A DNA stretch of 64,000 nt, from NCBI RefSeq assembly GCF_003857035.1, contig NZ_QGSY01000136.1:1-64000 (forward strand), given 5' to 3'. This document shows positions 37,306 through 46,578 of this stretch, piece after piece; position 1 is the stretch's first letter; each line of letters begins with the position of its first letter. Made by a program: the position numbers and the translations under genes. The DNA comes from Micromonospora arida (GTDB taxonomy: Bacteria > Actinomycetota > Actinomycetes > Mycobacteriales > Micromonosporaceae). A model generated the notes under the pieces. It had not been told where the DNA came from. It searched no databases and worked only from the letters and a program-made list of their open reading frames with translations.

Positions 37306-37339
37306 GTTCCCCCGAAGCGTCGAGACGCTCCGGGGGAAC
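37306..37339 (+). terminator. Terminator hairpin after glgB
   Basis: gttcccccg and cgggggaac enclose agcgtc/gacgct with one a-c mismatch, 15 bp after the glgB stop and 10 bp before the stop of the convergent gene, so it can serve both strands. Confidence 0.7.
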
Positions 37340-37348
37340 AGACGCGGC

Positions 37349-39373
37349 TCAGAGCCGGGTGAGCCGGACGGCGTCGGCTACGACGTACCCCTGGGTGCTG
37401 GTCCAGCGGCTGACCCCGACGACCTGGCGCGTCCCCGCAGCGAAGTCGTAGGTGCCCAGCACCCGCCACTGGCCGCCGCCGCTGCGCTGGTCGACGGAGG
37501 CCGTCACGGTTCCGTTCGCGGTGGCCACCAGGTGCGGCGTGGCGCTGTTGTAGCCGGGGTCGGCCGGGTACCAGACCTCGACCCGGTACGAGCCGGCGGC
37601 GGGCAGCGTGGCGCTGAACCAGGCCGGGTCACTGACCGCCTGCGGCTCGGCGAACCGGTAGTTCGTGCCGTACCGCGCGGTGAGGTACGACGAGGTGCCC
37701 CAGGTAGCGGCGGCGGTGAAGCCACCAGTGGTGGTGTTGTCCACGATCACGCTGAACGTGCCGCCGGTGCCGGTGACCACCCGCGCGTTGCTGGCCGGGC
37801 TCTCGTGGTGCAGCCGGTCCAGGGCGGTCACCAGGTACCGGTAGGTCGAGCCGGCCGCGGCGGTGGCGTCGGTGAACGTCCCGGTGCTGCCCGAGGCACG
37901 CACCGTGCCGAGCAGGTTGCGGGCATCGGCCAGGTCGCAGGGGTCGACCGAGCCGTCGCCGGGCAGTCGGTACACGGCGTACGAGGCCGTGCTGCCGGCG
38001 GCGCCACGCTGCCAGTTCAGCGTCACGCCGCCGGTGCCGCGTACCGCCGAGGTGAGGTTCGGCGCGGCGGGCGCGGCACCGCCCACCCCGGCCGGTGCCA
38101 GGGCGGGCCGGCGGTAGTGGTCGGTCGTCACCCGGGAGACGGCACCGATGCGGTCGGCGCGTACGTCCTTGGCGCTGAAGTGGATGTCACCGAGGATCCG
38201 GGGGTAGGCGCGGTTGAGGGTCAGGTGGTCGGTGAGTTCGGCCGGGTCCTGCCACGCGGCATCCTGCCCGGAGGCCCCGGCGCGGTAGGTGGCCTGCCCG
38301 ACGAGCAACTGCACGGTGGTGCCGTTGACGGTCTCCGACCACCAGCGGACCAATTCCGCGTAGTCGGCCGCGGGGTGGCCGATCTGCCAGTAGATCTGCG
38401 GGGCGATGTAGTCGATCCAACCCTGCTTCACCCAACGTCGGGTGTCGGCGTAGATCGCGTCGTACGACTGGAGGCCGGTGGTGCGCGAGCCGAGCGGGTC
38501 GGTGCCGGCGTTGCGCCAGATGCCGAACGGGCTCACGCCGAGCTTCACCCACGGCTTCGCCGCCCGAATCTTGGCACTCATCTCCTGCACCAGCAGGTTG
38601 ACGTTGTTGCGCCGCCAGTCGGCGATGGTGCTGAAGCCGGCGCCGTACTGGGCGTACGTGGCCTGGTCGGGGAAGCCCCCACCGCTGCCCGGGTACGGGT
38701 AGAAGTAGTCGTCCCAGTGCACCGCGTCGATGTCGTAGCGGCTGACCGCGTCCATCATCGCGGTCTGCACGAAGGCCCGGACGGCGGGGATGCCGGGGTT
38801 GTAGTAGAGCTGGCCGTTGTAGGCGACCGCCCAGCCCGGGTTCTTGCGGGCCGGGTGGCTGGCGGCCAGCTTGGTGAGGTCGGTGTGGGTCGCGACCCGG
38901 TACGGGTTGAACCAAGCGTGGAACTCCAGGTTGCGGGCGTGCGCCTCGGCCACCATGAAGGCCATCGGGTCGTAACCGGGATTGCCTCCCTGGGTTCCGG
39001 TGAGCCACTGCGACCACGGCTCGTACGTCGACGGCCAGAAGGCGTCGGCGGCGGGACGGACCTGCACGACGACGGCGTTCATCCGGCGCTGCTTGGCCAG
39101 GTCGAGCCAACCCCGGTACTCCGCCTGTTGGGCGGCGGCGGTGAGCCCGGTGCGGCTGGGCCAGTCGATGTTGGCCACGCTGGCGATCCACATGCCCCGG
39201 AACTGCCGTTTCGGGGTGGCCGGATCTGTCACGCAGGCTGCCTGGGCGGCCACCGGCACGGTGCCCGGCGGCGTGGTTGCGGAGGGAGGGGTGGCCATGG
39301 GGAGGGCCGCGCCGAGCGTCAGCGCCGCTACCAGCGCCAGCCCGGGAAGGGATCGATGAAAGTCTCTACGCAC
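37349..39373 (-). CDS. Secreted GHL10-type glycoside hydrolase-like protein
   Basis: A 674-residue exported protein. A signal peptide (residues 1 to about 44, Ala-rich) precedes a GHL10/DUF187 TIM barrel from RGMWIASVANIDWPSR to about 400, with conserved acidic pairs in HWDDYFYPYP and PQIYWQIG. A fibronectin type III-like segment (about 435-530) and a golvesin-like domain with RVEVWYPADPGYNSATPH close the protein. The relatives act on cell-wall or extracellular glycans; the substrate is unproven. GTG 39373 lacks a strong ribosome binding site. It faces glgB but reads away from the glycogen genes, so no functional link to them is implied. Confidence 0.85.
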   Translation of the reverse strand: MRRDFHRSLPGLALVAALTLGAALPMATPPSATTPPGTVPVAAQAACVTDPATPKRQFRGMWIASVANIDWPSRTGLTAAAQQAEYRGWLDLAKQRRMNAVVVQVRPAADAFWPSTYEPWSQWLTGTQGGNPGYDPMAFMVAEAHARNLEFHAWFNPYRVATHTDLTKLAASHPARKNPGWAVAYNGQLYYNPGIPAVRAFVQTAMMDAVSRYDIDAVHWDDYFYPYPGSGGGFPDQATYAQYGAGFSTIADWRRNNVNLLVQEMSAKIRAAKPWVKLGVSPFGIWRNAGTDPLGSRTTGLQSYDAIYADTRRWVKQGWIDYIAPQIYWQIGHPAADYAELVRWWSETVNGTTVQLLVGQATYRAGASGQDAAWQDPAELTDHLTLNRAYPRILGDIHFSAKDVRADRIGAVSRVTTDHYRRPALAPAGVGGAAPAAPNLTSAVRGTGGVTLNWQRGAAGSTASYAVYRLPGDGSVDPCDLADARNLLGTVRASGSTGTFTDATAAAGSTYRYLVTALDRLHHESPASNARVVTGTGGTFSVIVDNTTTGGFTAAATWGTSSYLTARYGTNYRFAEPQAVSDPAWFSATLPAAGSYRVEVWYPADPGYNSATPHLVATANGTVTASVDQRSGGGQWRVLGTYDFAAGTRQVVGVSRWTSTQGYVVADAVRLTRL

Positions 39374-39515
39374 GAAAATATGTTCAGTGCTGCAGGACTG
39401 CCACGCAAGTATCCTTCACAGATTTCACTCTGCGAGGTCAGCCACTAACCGTCCGGGACGGGACGCCCACAGGCCGGTCTTGGCGCGAGGCGCGGCCGGC
39501 GCCGTCGGCGGCGGA

Positions 39516-40592
39516 TCAGACCAGGCCGGCGTCGCGCAGCAGCTGCCACAGGCCGGCGCCGTCCGGGGCGGACAGCCACTTCTGCCCCACCGGTCCCGCC
39601 GACGACGAGCCCGCCGGGGCGGGCAGGCTGCCGGCCAGCACCGACTGCGTGGGCGAGAGCCGACGGATCGCCACCCCGGCCACGTTCTGCGGGTGGGCGG
39701 CGGCGAATTCGCGGTAGATCTCCTGGTCGTGCTGCCCGTCGTCGCCGACCAGCAGCCACTTCACGTCGGGAAACTCCTTGGCCATCCGGGCCAGGGTGAC
39801 CCGCTTGTGCTCCCGCCCGCTGCGGAACCACCGGTCGGCGGTCGGACCCCAGTCGGTCAACAGCAACGGCCCGGCCGGGTAGAGGTGCCGGGACAGAAAC
39901 CGGGTCAGCGTCGGTGCCACGTTCCAGGCGCCCGTGGAGAGGTAGAAGACCGGGGCGCCGGGGTGCGCGGTGACGAGCCGCTCGTAGAGCACCGCCATAC
40001 CGGGAACGGCGTTGCGGGCGTGCTCGTCGAGCACGAACGTGTTCCATGCGGCGAGAAGCGGCCGGGGCAGCGCGGTCACCATCACCGTGTCGTCGATGTC
40101 GGAGATGATGCCGAACTTGACCTCCGGGTCGAGGATGCGCACCGGGGCGTCGACCGGCTCGGCGTCCGGGACACTGAGCCGGACCGTACCCCAACCGGGC
40201 GGGAGGTCCGCCTCGACCAGGGTGTCGACGAAGCCGCTGCGGTCGGCCTGCGTCTCGTGGCGCACCCCGCCGGCCTCGATGGTCACCGTGACGTGCTTGT
40301 TGGGCAGCGTCGTGAAGCTGCGCCAGCCGCGGACCTTGTCCAGCCGACCCCGCTGGCGGGTGTCCGGACGGCCCAGCAGCACCCGACACATCACCCGCAC
40401 CCAACCTGGCGCGCCGTAGCCGGTGTACGCGACGATGTTGACCCGCCAGCCGGTGCGCCGCAGCCGGCGCTCGACGAGCTGGTGCACGGCGTCCTCGATG
40501 CGCGCAGCCCGGTGCAGGTTCGGAACGGCCAGTTGGCCGGCGGGAGTGGGTGGCACCCGCCAACCCTGCCACACGTCGACAGTCACGGCCAC
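39516..40592 (-). CDS. App1-like phosphatase (DUF2183)
   Basis: A HAD-like protein of about 358 residues. The catalytic motif SDIDDTVMVT supplies both Asp residues, STGAWN the second motif and LLVGDDGQHD the last. NIVAYTGYGAPGWVRVM is the N-terminal family segment. The yeast relative App1 is a phosphatidate phosphatase; bacterial members are uncharacterised. The start is uncertain: GTG 40592 is chosen because homologous-looking sequence begins soon after it, while the frame stays open to 40742 and overlaps the next gene's start. The gene is divergent from the GT-C protein gene. Confidence 0.82.
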   Translation of the reverse strand: MAVTVDVWQGWRVPPTPAGQLAVPNLHRAARIEDAVHQLVERRLRRTGWRVNIVAYTGYGAPGWVRVMCRVLLGRPDTRQRGRLDKVRGWRSFTTLPNKHVTVTIEAGGVRHETQADRSGFVDTLVEADLPPGWGTVRLSVPDAEPVDAPVRILDPEVKFGIISDIDDTVMVTALPRPLLAAWNTFVLDEHARNAVPGMAVLYERLVTAHPGAPVFYLSTGAWNVAPTLTRFLSRHLYPAGPLLLTDWGPTADRWFRSGREHKRVTLARMAKEFPDVKWLLVGDDGQHDQEIYREFAAAHPQNVAGVAIRRLSPTQSVLAGSLPAPAGSSSAGPVGQKWLSAPDGAGLWQLLRDAGLV

Positions 40593-40729
40593 GCGAGCCG
40601 ACCCCGGCCGCGCCGCTCCGCCCGGCCGCCACGGAGCCGATCCGGCCCCACCCCGGCTGCGCCGATCCACCTCGGCGACCCGGCCGAACGTGAAACACTC
40701 CGGTCGGGACGACGACGGGGGCGCTGGTC

Positions 40730-42385
40730 GTGTCGCATCCAAAGCAGCACCGTGGGCGATGGCGCCCGCGACTCGATCGGCCGGCGCTCGTCGCGCTGCT
40801 GTTCGGGCTCACCGGTGTCGTCTACCGGCTGGTCCTGACGCTGTTCACGGTGCCGGTGTCGAACAGCGACGAGGCGACCTTCGGCCTCGCCGCGCTGCAC
40901 ATCGGGCAGGGCCGGGAACGCCCGGTCTTCCTCTACGGCCAGCACTACATGGGGATGTTGGAGTCGTACCTGGCCGCCCCCCTGGTGGCGGTGGCCGGGC
41001 CGAGCTGGCCGGTGCTGCGCCTGCCGATGCTCGCGCTGTACGCGATCTTCCTCTACCTGATCCACCGGTTGACCCGCCGGCTCGGCACCCCGTGGTTCGC
41101 CGCCTTCGTGGTGGGTCTGCTCGCGCTCGGGCCGGAGCGGGTGGTGCGCGACCAGCTCACCGTCGTCGGTGGGCGGCCGGAGGTGAAGCCGGCGGTGCTG
41201 CTGATGCTGCTGATCACCGTGGGGTTGGCGGCCGGCACGGTCCACCGCCGACGGCTCGCGATCGGCCTGTTCGGGCTGCTCGTCGGACTGGCCGTCTGGT
41301 CGGACTGGCTGATCCTGCCGTACCTCGCGGTGACCGGGTTGGCCCTGGTCTGGGCGGTACGGCGGGAGCTGCTCGGCTGGTCCGGTCTGCTGCTGGTGGC
41401 GGGGGTGGTCGTCGGCGTGGCCCCGATGATCGTGGACAACCTGCGGGCCGGGCCCGGTGAGGACTCGCTGTCGGTGTTCCGGGAGGTCAGCACCAAGGCC
41501 GGGCCGCAGCCGCCGTTGTCCGACCGGGTCCGGGGCGGCCTACTGGAGGGGGTGCCGCTGGCGCACGGGCTCTGCCCGGTGGACGGCTGCGGAAGCTGGC
41601 AACAGTGGTTCGGCGTGCTGTACCCGGTGCTGCTGCTGGCCGGCGCGGCACTCGCGGTGCTCGCGTACCGTCGCGCCGCCGGAGCGCCGCGTGGGGAGCG
41701 GGTCGGACGCGGGGCCGGAGGGCTACGCGGGGAACGGGTCGGGCCGGTCGTGCAGCTCGCGCTGATCGCCGGCGCGGCGTTGACACTGCTGTCGTACGTG
41801 CGCAGTCCGCTCGCCGCGACCAGCCCGCTCGACAACGCCCGGTACCTGTCACTGCTGCAACTGTCGCTGCCGGCGGTGCTCTGGCCGCTCTGGGTGGCGG
41901 CGCTGACCGCCTGGCGGGGCACCAGCAGCGTGCTGGGGCGGTTCACCGGCGCGCTGTCCGCCGCCGTGCTGGCCGCGCTGACCGTGACCACCCTGGTGAC
42001 CACCGTGCTGTTCGCGGCCACCGGCACCGCGGCGTCGCGGACCGAGGAGCGCCAGGCCCGGGAGTTGGCCGCCGCGCTGCGCGCCGACGGACCCCACGAG
42101 GTGTACGGGGACTACTGGACCTGCAACCGGTTGATCTTCAACACGGATGAGTCGGTGGTCTGCGGGGTGCTCGACGGAAACCTGTCGCCGGGGCAGAACC
42201 GATACCGGCCGTACTGGCGGCAGGTGGGGCGGGCCGAGCGGCCGGGTTACGTGGTGGAAGTCGACTCGCCGATGGACCGGCGGTTGCGCCGGTTGCTCGC
42301 CGACCGGGCCGACGCCGCGCCGGTGCGGGAGGTCGGCGGCTATCGCGTGTACCACCCCGACACCCCGGTGCGGCCCTGGCGGTAG
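40730..42385 (+). CDS. GT-C-like membrane glycosyltransferase
   Basis: A 551-residue polytopic protein with about ten membrane segments. The first outside loop carries NSDEATFGLAALHIGQG, whose Asp-Glu pair is the metal/catalytic motif of PMT/GT39-type enzymes using polyprenyl-phosphate sugars. The last 100 residues form a soluble domain with YGDYWTCNRLIFNTDESVVCGV, including two Cys. It probably transfers a sugar to a cell-wall polymer or protein outside the membrane; no motif reveals the sugar. GTG 40730 is the only start that keeps the first helix. YaaA follows 64 bp later. Confidence 0.72.
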   Translation: MSHPKQHRGRWRPRLDRPALVALLFGLTGVVYRLVLTLFTVPVSNSDEATFGLAALHIGQGRERPVFLYGQHYMGMLESYLAAPLVAVAGPSWPVLRLPMLALYAIFLYLIHRLTRRLGTPWFAAFVVGLLALGPERVVRDQLTVVGGRPEVKPAVLLMLLITVGLAAGTVHRRRLAIGLFGLLVGLAVWSDWLILPYLAVTGLALVWAVRRELLGWSGLLLVAGVVVGVAPMIVDNLRAGPGEDSLSVFREVSTKAGPQPPLSDRVRGGLLEGVPLAHGLCPVDGCGSWQQWFGVLYPVLLLAGAALAVLAYRRAAGAPRGERVGRGAGGLRGERVGPVVQLALIAGAALTLLSYVRSPLAATSPLDNARYLSLLQLSLPAVLWPLWVAALTAWRGTSSVLGRFTGALSAAVLAALTVTTLVTTVLFAATGTAASRTEERQARELAAALRADGPHEVYGDYWTCNRLIFNTDESVVCGVLDGNLSPGQNRYRPYWRQVGRAERPGYVVEVDSPMDRRLRRLLADRADAAPVREVGGYRVYHPDTPVRPWR

Positions 42386-42449
42386 GGGCTGGTCGTACGC
42401 TGGCCGGGCCGGCGCGTGGGGCGCCGCCGTTCGCCCGTCGAGGAGACCC

Positions 42450-43247
42450 ATGCTCATCCTGTTGCCGCCCTCGGAGGGGAAGGCCGACGCCGGCACCGGA
42501 CGGCGCTGGGCCCCGGACCGGCTCTCGCTGCCCGAGCTGAACCCGGCCCGCGAGCGGGTGCTGGACGCCCTGGTGGCGCTCAGCGCCGGGCCGGACGAGG
42601 AGGCCGCACGGGCGGCGCTCGGCCTCAGCGAGGGCCAGCGGGGCGAGCTGCGGCGCAACGCCCGACTGCGGGAAGCGGCCACCGCGCCGGCCGAGCGGCT
42701 CTACACCGGGGTGCTCTACGAGGCGTTGGACCTGGCCTCGTTGCCGGCCACGGCGCAACGGGCGGCCCGCCGGTCGATCCTGATCAGCTCCGGGTTGTGG
42801 GGCGCGGTTCGACTGGCCGACCGGATCCCGCCGTACCGCTGCCCGATCGGCGCCCGCCTGCCCGACGTCGGGGCGCTGTCGACGTACTGGCGCAGGGAGC
42901 TGACGCCGGCGGTGGACGGCGCCGCCGGGCGCGGCCCGGTGCTGGACCTGCGCTCCGGCGCGTACGCCGCCACCTGGACGCCGCGCGGTGAGCTGGCCGA
43001 GCGCACTGTCACCGTGCGGGTTCTGCACGAGCGGGAGGTCGACGGCGTGCCGGTCCGCTCGGTGGTCAGCCACTTCAACAAGGCGACCAAGGGGCGTCTG
43101 GTCCGGGACCTGCTCGTCGCCGGCGCCCGGCCGCGCACCGCTGCGGAGCTGGTGGGCACCCTGCGGGAGTTGAAGCACACAGTGCTGGAGCAGGCCACCG
43201 CCGCGGGCCGGGTGCGCCAGGTGGATCTGGTGGTCACCGACCTTTAG
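42450..43247 (+). CDS. yaaA: YaaA/DUF328 peroxide stress protein
   Basis: A 265-residue cytoplasmic protein that begins with MLILLPPSEGKA and contains RLYTGVLYEALD, the two signatures of the YaaA family, and ends with FNKATKGRLVRDLL. In E. coli YaaA lowers free iron and protects DNA during peroxide stress and binds DNA. ATG 42450 has gaggag four bases upstream. It is not coupled to the preceding GT-C gene. No Fur- or OxyR-like box is evident upstream. Confidence 0.9.
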   Translation: MLILLPPSEGKADAGTGRRWAPDRLSLPELNPARERVLDALVALSAGPDEEAARAALGLSEGQRGELRRNARLREAATAPAERLYTGVLYEALDLASLPATAQRAARRSILISSGLWGAVRLADRIPPYRCPIGARLPDVGALSTYWRRELTPAVDGAAGRGPVLDLRSGAYAATWTPRGELAERTVTVRVLHEREVDGVPVRSVVSHFNKATKGRLVRDLLVAGARPRTAAELVGTLRELKHTVLEQATAAGRVRQVDLVVTDL

Positions 43248-43353
43248 CGGCACCGCAGCCGCAAGATTTGCTCAAGGCTGGGCCGGAGGAGTTCCGTAAC
43301 GGCGTGCCAGGGGCCAGGGTAGGGCAACCCAGACTCCGACAAGGGAGCCTCCG

Positions 43354-44106
43354 TTGACCCACGAACCCGCCCTGCTCGACCGGCCCCACACCCCGACCAC
43401 CCCATCCCCGCTGGGCTGGCTGACACTGGGCGACGCGTTCGAGGCTGCCTGCCTGCTGCGTTGCACGCCACCACCGACCGCCGCCCGGCCCAGCGCGGTC
43501 CGGGCCGAGCACACCGCCGGGGTGGAGTTCAACCGGGAGGACGCCGCGCAGCGGATGCGGCAACTGCTCAACCGGCTGGACATCCCGGTCACCCACGAGG
43601 TGGCCGTCGGCGGCCTGCGCCGCCGCTACGAGCTGCACCGGCTGTGGGTGCCCCGGGAGCACCAGGGGGCGTACACCCGGATGTTGGACGCGGGCTGGTG
43701 GCAGGGGCGACGCGAGCTGCTCGGCGGGCCGCTGCCCGGCGCCTCACCGGCCCGCCGACGGTTGGTGACCCGCCTGGCGGAGGCAGCCTGGCGCTCGGCG
43801 TTGCTGGCCGCCGGGCGGCACGTCCGCCGGCACATCCTCGGTGTCCGGCTCACCGACCGGGAGCTGGCCGCGGTGCTGATCCGGGGTGCGGCCGTGCTCG
43901 ACGTGCCGGCCCGGCTCCGCCCCGGCACCGGTTGCTTCCTGGTCAGCGTGGCCGACGGCCCGGACCGGCAGCGGATCCTGCGCAGTGCGGCGTTGGAGCC
44001 GGCGCGCGGCCCGTTGGCGGAACCCGGGACGGCGACGGCGCGCGGGGTGACCCCGGCGTCGGCGCGGGGTGCGGGCGTAGCGCCGGCGGGTCGCGCGGCC
44101 TGCTGA
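43354..44106 (+). CDS. Unknown actinobacterial protein
   Basis: A 250-residue protein, family not recognised. The middle has a homing endonuclease- or WhiA-like look, with EDAAQRMRQLLNRLDIPVTHE and LTDRELAAVLIRGAAVLDVPARL, but no LAGLIDADG motif, so this is only a resemblance. It is soluble with a Gly/Ala-rich disordered tail after about residue 215. The TTG start at 43354 is supported by aagggag at 43341-43347. It is followed 75 bp later by the TAXI lipoprotein gene. Confidence 0.65.
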   Translation: MTHEPALLDRPHTPTTPSPLGWLTLGDAFEAACLLRCTPPPTAARPSAVRAEHTAGVEFNREDAAQRMRQLLNRLDIPVTHEVAVGGLRRRYELHRLWVPREHQGAYTRMLDAGWWQGRRELLGGPLPGASPARRRLVTRLAEAAWRSALLAAGRHVRRHILGVRLTDRELAAVLIRGAAVLDVPARLRPGTGCFLVSVADGPDRQRILRSAALEPARGPLAEPGTATARGVTPASARGAGVAPAGRAAC

Positions 44107-44180
44107 TCGGGTTCCGACCGTCCGGCACGCCGCCGACCCCGAGCTTGCGCGCACCCGCCCGACGGCGCACAGTGCACCGC

Positions 44181-45128
44181 GTGAGTCGTACCTCGTCGCG
44201 CCGCGCCGGCCTGGCCACCCTGTCGGCGGTGCTGCTGATCGCGAACCTGGCCGTCGCCAGTTGCCGGGACGCCCCGACCGAGCCGACGTCGATCCGGATC
44301 GCCACCGGTAGCCCCACCGCCGTCTACTACGCGTTCGGGCAGTCCCTGGCGGCCATCCTCAACCGGGAACTCCCCGGCGTACGGGCCAGCGTGGTGATCA
44401 CCGCCGCCTCGGCGGAGAACGTCCAGCTCGTCGGCTCCGGCGGGGCCGAATTGGGCTTCACCCAGGCCGACGTGCTGCCCACCAGCACGGCGGGAAGCTC
44501 CGCTGTCGACGCCATCGCCCGGGTGTACGACGACCAACTGCACCTGGTCACCACGAGCGGCGGCCCGGTCCGCACGGTCGCCGACCTGCGCGGCCGGCGA
44601 GTCTCCGTCGGCGCGGCCGGCTCGGGCACCGAGATCACCGCGACCCGGCTGCTGGAGGTGGCCCGCCTCGGTGGTGACGAGGTGCACCGGGAACGGCTCG
44701 GACTGGACGACTCGGTGGCGGCGCTACGCTCCGGGCGGATCGACGCGTTCTTCTTCTCCGGTGGACTGCCGGTCCGGGGCATCCAGGAGTTGGCCGACGC
44801 CAGCGCCATCCGGATCGTGGACCTCAGCGAGTGGACCGAGCCGCTGCGCTCACGCTACGGCCAGGTCTACGTCTCCCGGGACATCCCCCGCTCGGTGTAC
44901 GGGGTGGACGCGGTGACCACCGTGGCCAACCCGAACTACCTGATCGTCCGGGCCAACCTGCCGGAGCCGTTGGTCCGTGAGGTGACCCGGCTGCTGATGG
45001 ACCGCCGGGCCGAGCTGGCCGCCGCCCATCCGGCGGCGGGACGGATGAGCCCTCGCTCGGCGATCGTCACCGCGCCGCTGTCGCTGCACCCCGGCGCCGC
45101 GTCCTGGTACCGCGCCACCAAACCGTGA
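44181..45128 (+). CDS. TAXI-family solute-binding lipoprotein
   Basis: A 315-residue exported lipoprotein. Signal residues 1-27 end in the lipobox AVAS with Cys28. The type 2 periplasmic binding domain starts with IRIATGSPTAVYYAFGQ and continues with GSGGAELGFTQADVL and RVSVGAAGSGTEITATRLL, classic TAXI sequence. These proteins usually deliver dicarboxylates or glutamate-like acids to a TRAP permease, but no permease gene is nearby. The neighbours are a convergent histidine kinase gene 10 bp away and its response regulator gene, suggesting a sensing role. GTG 44181 starts the signal peptide. Confidence 0.87.
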   Translation: MSRTSSRRAGLATLSAVLLIANLAVASCRDAPTEPTSIRIATGSPTAVYYAFGQSLAAILNRELPGVRASVVITAASAENVQLVGSGGAELGFTQADVLPTSTAGSSAVDAIARVYDDQLHLVTTSGGPVRTVADLRGRRVSVGAAGSGTEITATRLLEVARLGGDEVHRERLGLDDSVAALRSGRIDAFFFSGGLPVRGIQELADASAIRIVDLSEWTEPLRSRYGQVYVSRDIPRSVYGVDAVTTVANPNYLIVRANLPEPLVREVTRLLMDRRAELAAAHPAAGRMSPRSAIVTAPLSLHPGAASWYRATKP

Positions 45129-45138
45129 CGGCCGGGCC

Positions 45139-46569
45139 TCACCGCGCAGGGGAGGGCCGCAGGTCGGCGGCCGGTTCCTCCACCGCCGGCTCCACCGGAA
45201 GGGTCGGCGTCGGGAACCACAGTGCGGCGATCAGCCCCCGCGACTCCCCCGGGCGCATGGTGAGTCGCCCGTCCGAGGCGTCCACCAGCACGGCCGCGAT
45301 GGTCAGACCAAGCCCCGCGCCGTCGACGTTCTGCACGTCCGGGGCCCGCCAGAACCGCTCGGTCGCCTGCCCGAGCTGACTCTCGGTCATGCCGGGGCCG
45401 GAGTCGCGAACCTCCAGCGCCACCCCGCCGTCGCGGCGGGCCACCGTCACCGTCACCGCTCCGCCCGCCCCGCTGAACTTCACCGCGTTGTCGATGAGCG
45501 CGTCCAGCGCCTGGTCGACGGCGGTCGGCACGGTCTGGGCGTACGCCGGGGCGTCGGTCGTGGCCAGCCGCAACGCGACCGACCGGTGCCGGGCCAGCGG
45601 CGCCCACGCGGCCACCCGGGAGGCGGCCACCGCGGCGGCGTCCACGGTGACGCGCTCGTTCTCCTCGCGTTCGGCCCGAGCGAGGGTGAGCAGCGCGTCG
45701 AGCACCAGCGCGAGCCGGTCGGTCTCCTCCAGGGCCAGCCGGTGCTCGGACCGACCGTCCGGGTCGGTGAGGCTGGGCCCCAACTCCTCCACCCGCAGCC
45801 GCAGCGCGGTGAGCGGGTTGCGTAGTTGGTGGCTGGCGTGCGCGACGAAGGCACGCTGCCGGTCCATCACGTCGGAGACCACGTCGGCCATGTGGTTGAA
45901 GCTGGCCGCGAGGCGGCGCAGCTCCGGCGGCCCCAGCCGGTGCTGCACCCGGGCGCCCCGGTCGCCCTCGGCGATCTCGTGGGTGACCGCGTCCAGTTCG
46001 GTGACCGGGCGCAGCACCCAACCGGCCAGCCCGAACGCGGTGAGCACGCAGGCCAGCACAGCGAGCAGACCGGCCAGGGCGAGCAGCAGCCACCACGCGA
46101 CGACGGCTCGGCGGATCGGGCCGGCCAGGGTCACGATCACCACCGCTCCGAGCACCTCACCCCCGTCGTTGATCGGTACCGCCACCACCACCGGGTCGGT
46201 CGTCCAGGGCCAGACCGACTCGGGGGCGCTGGTCTGCTGCCCGGACAGCGCGACGTCCAGCACCGTCGCGGTCCCCGGGCTGGCCTGCCACCTCGGCGAC
46301 GAGACCGGGATGTTCCGGTCCCGGTCGACGATCGCGGCGCTGATCGCGTACAGGTCGTCGTAGCTGGTCAGCTCCGACTCGATCGGGCCGGGCCCGCCGT
46401 CACGCAACGCCGGGCCGGCCAGCGAGGCGAACCGGGTGGCGTCGGCGAGCCGGTCGGCGCGGACCCGTTCGGTCTCACGGCTGGCCATGGTGGCGGCCAG
46501 TGGGGTCTCCAACGCGATGAGGACGAGGACCATCAGCAGCAGATAGCTGATCACCAGGCGACGGCGCAC
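45139..46569 (-). CDS. Sensor histidine kinase
   Basis: A 476-residue membrane kinase. Two membrane segments (about 5-27 and 155-185) flank a 125-residue extracellular sensor; HAMP follows, and the H-box HASHQLRNPLTAL places the phosphoacceptor at His247. DNAVKFS, DSGPGM and GAGLGL are the N, G1 and G2 boxes of the ATPase domain. It should phosphorylate the regulator encoded just upstream. The GTG start is preceded by gaggag at the end of the regulator gene, with a 9-bp gap. The signal is unknown; the facing TAXI lipoprotein is a candidate partner. Confidence 0.93.
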   Translation of the reverse strand: MRRRLVISYLLLMVLVLIALETPLAATMASRETERVRADRLADATRFASLAGPALRDGGPGPIESELTSYDDLYAISAAIVDRDRNIPVSSPRWQASPGTATVLDVALSGQQTSAPESVWPWTTDPVVVAVPINDGGEVLGAVVIVTLAGPIRRAVVAWWLLLALAGLLAVLACVLTAFGLAGWVLRPVTELDAVTHEIAEGDRGARVQHRLGPPELRRLAASFNHMADVVSDVMDRQRAFVAHASHQLRNPLTALRLRVEELGPSLTDPDGRSEHRLALEETDRLALVLDALLTLARAEREENERVTVDAAAVAASRVAAWAPLARHRSVALRLATTDAPAYAQTVPTAVDQALDALIDNAVKFSGAGGAVTVTVARRDGGVALEVRDSGPGMTESQLGQATERFWRAPDVQNVDGAGLGLTIAAVLVDASDGRLTMRPGESRGLIAALWFPTPTLPVEPAVEEPAADLRPSPAR

Positions 46570-46578
46570 GTCAGCTCC

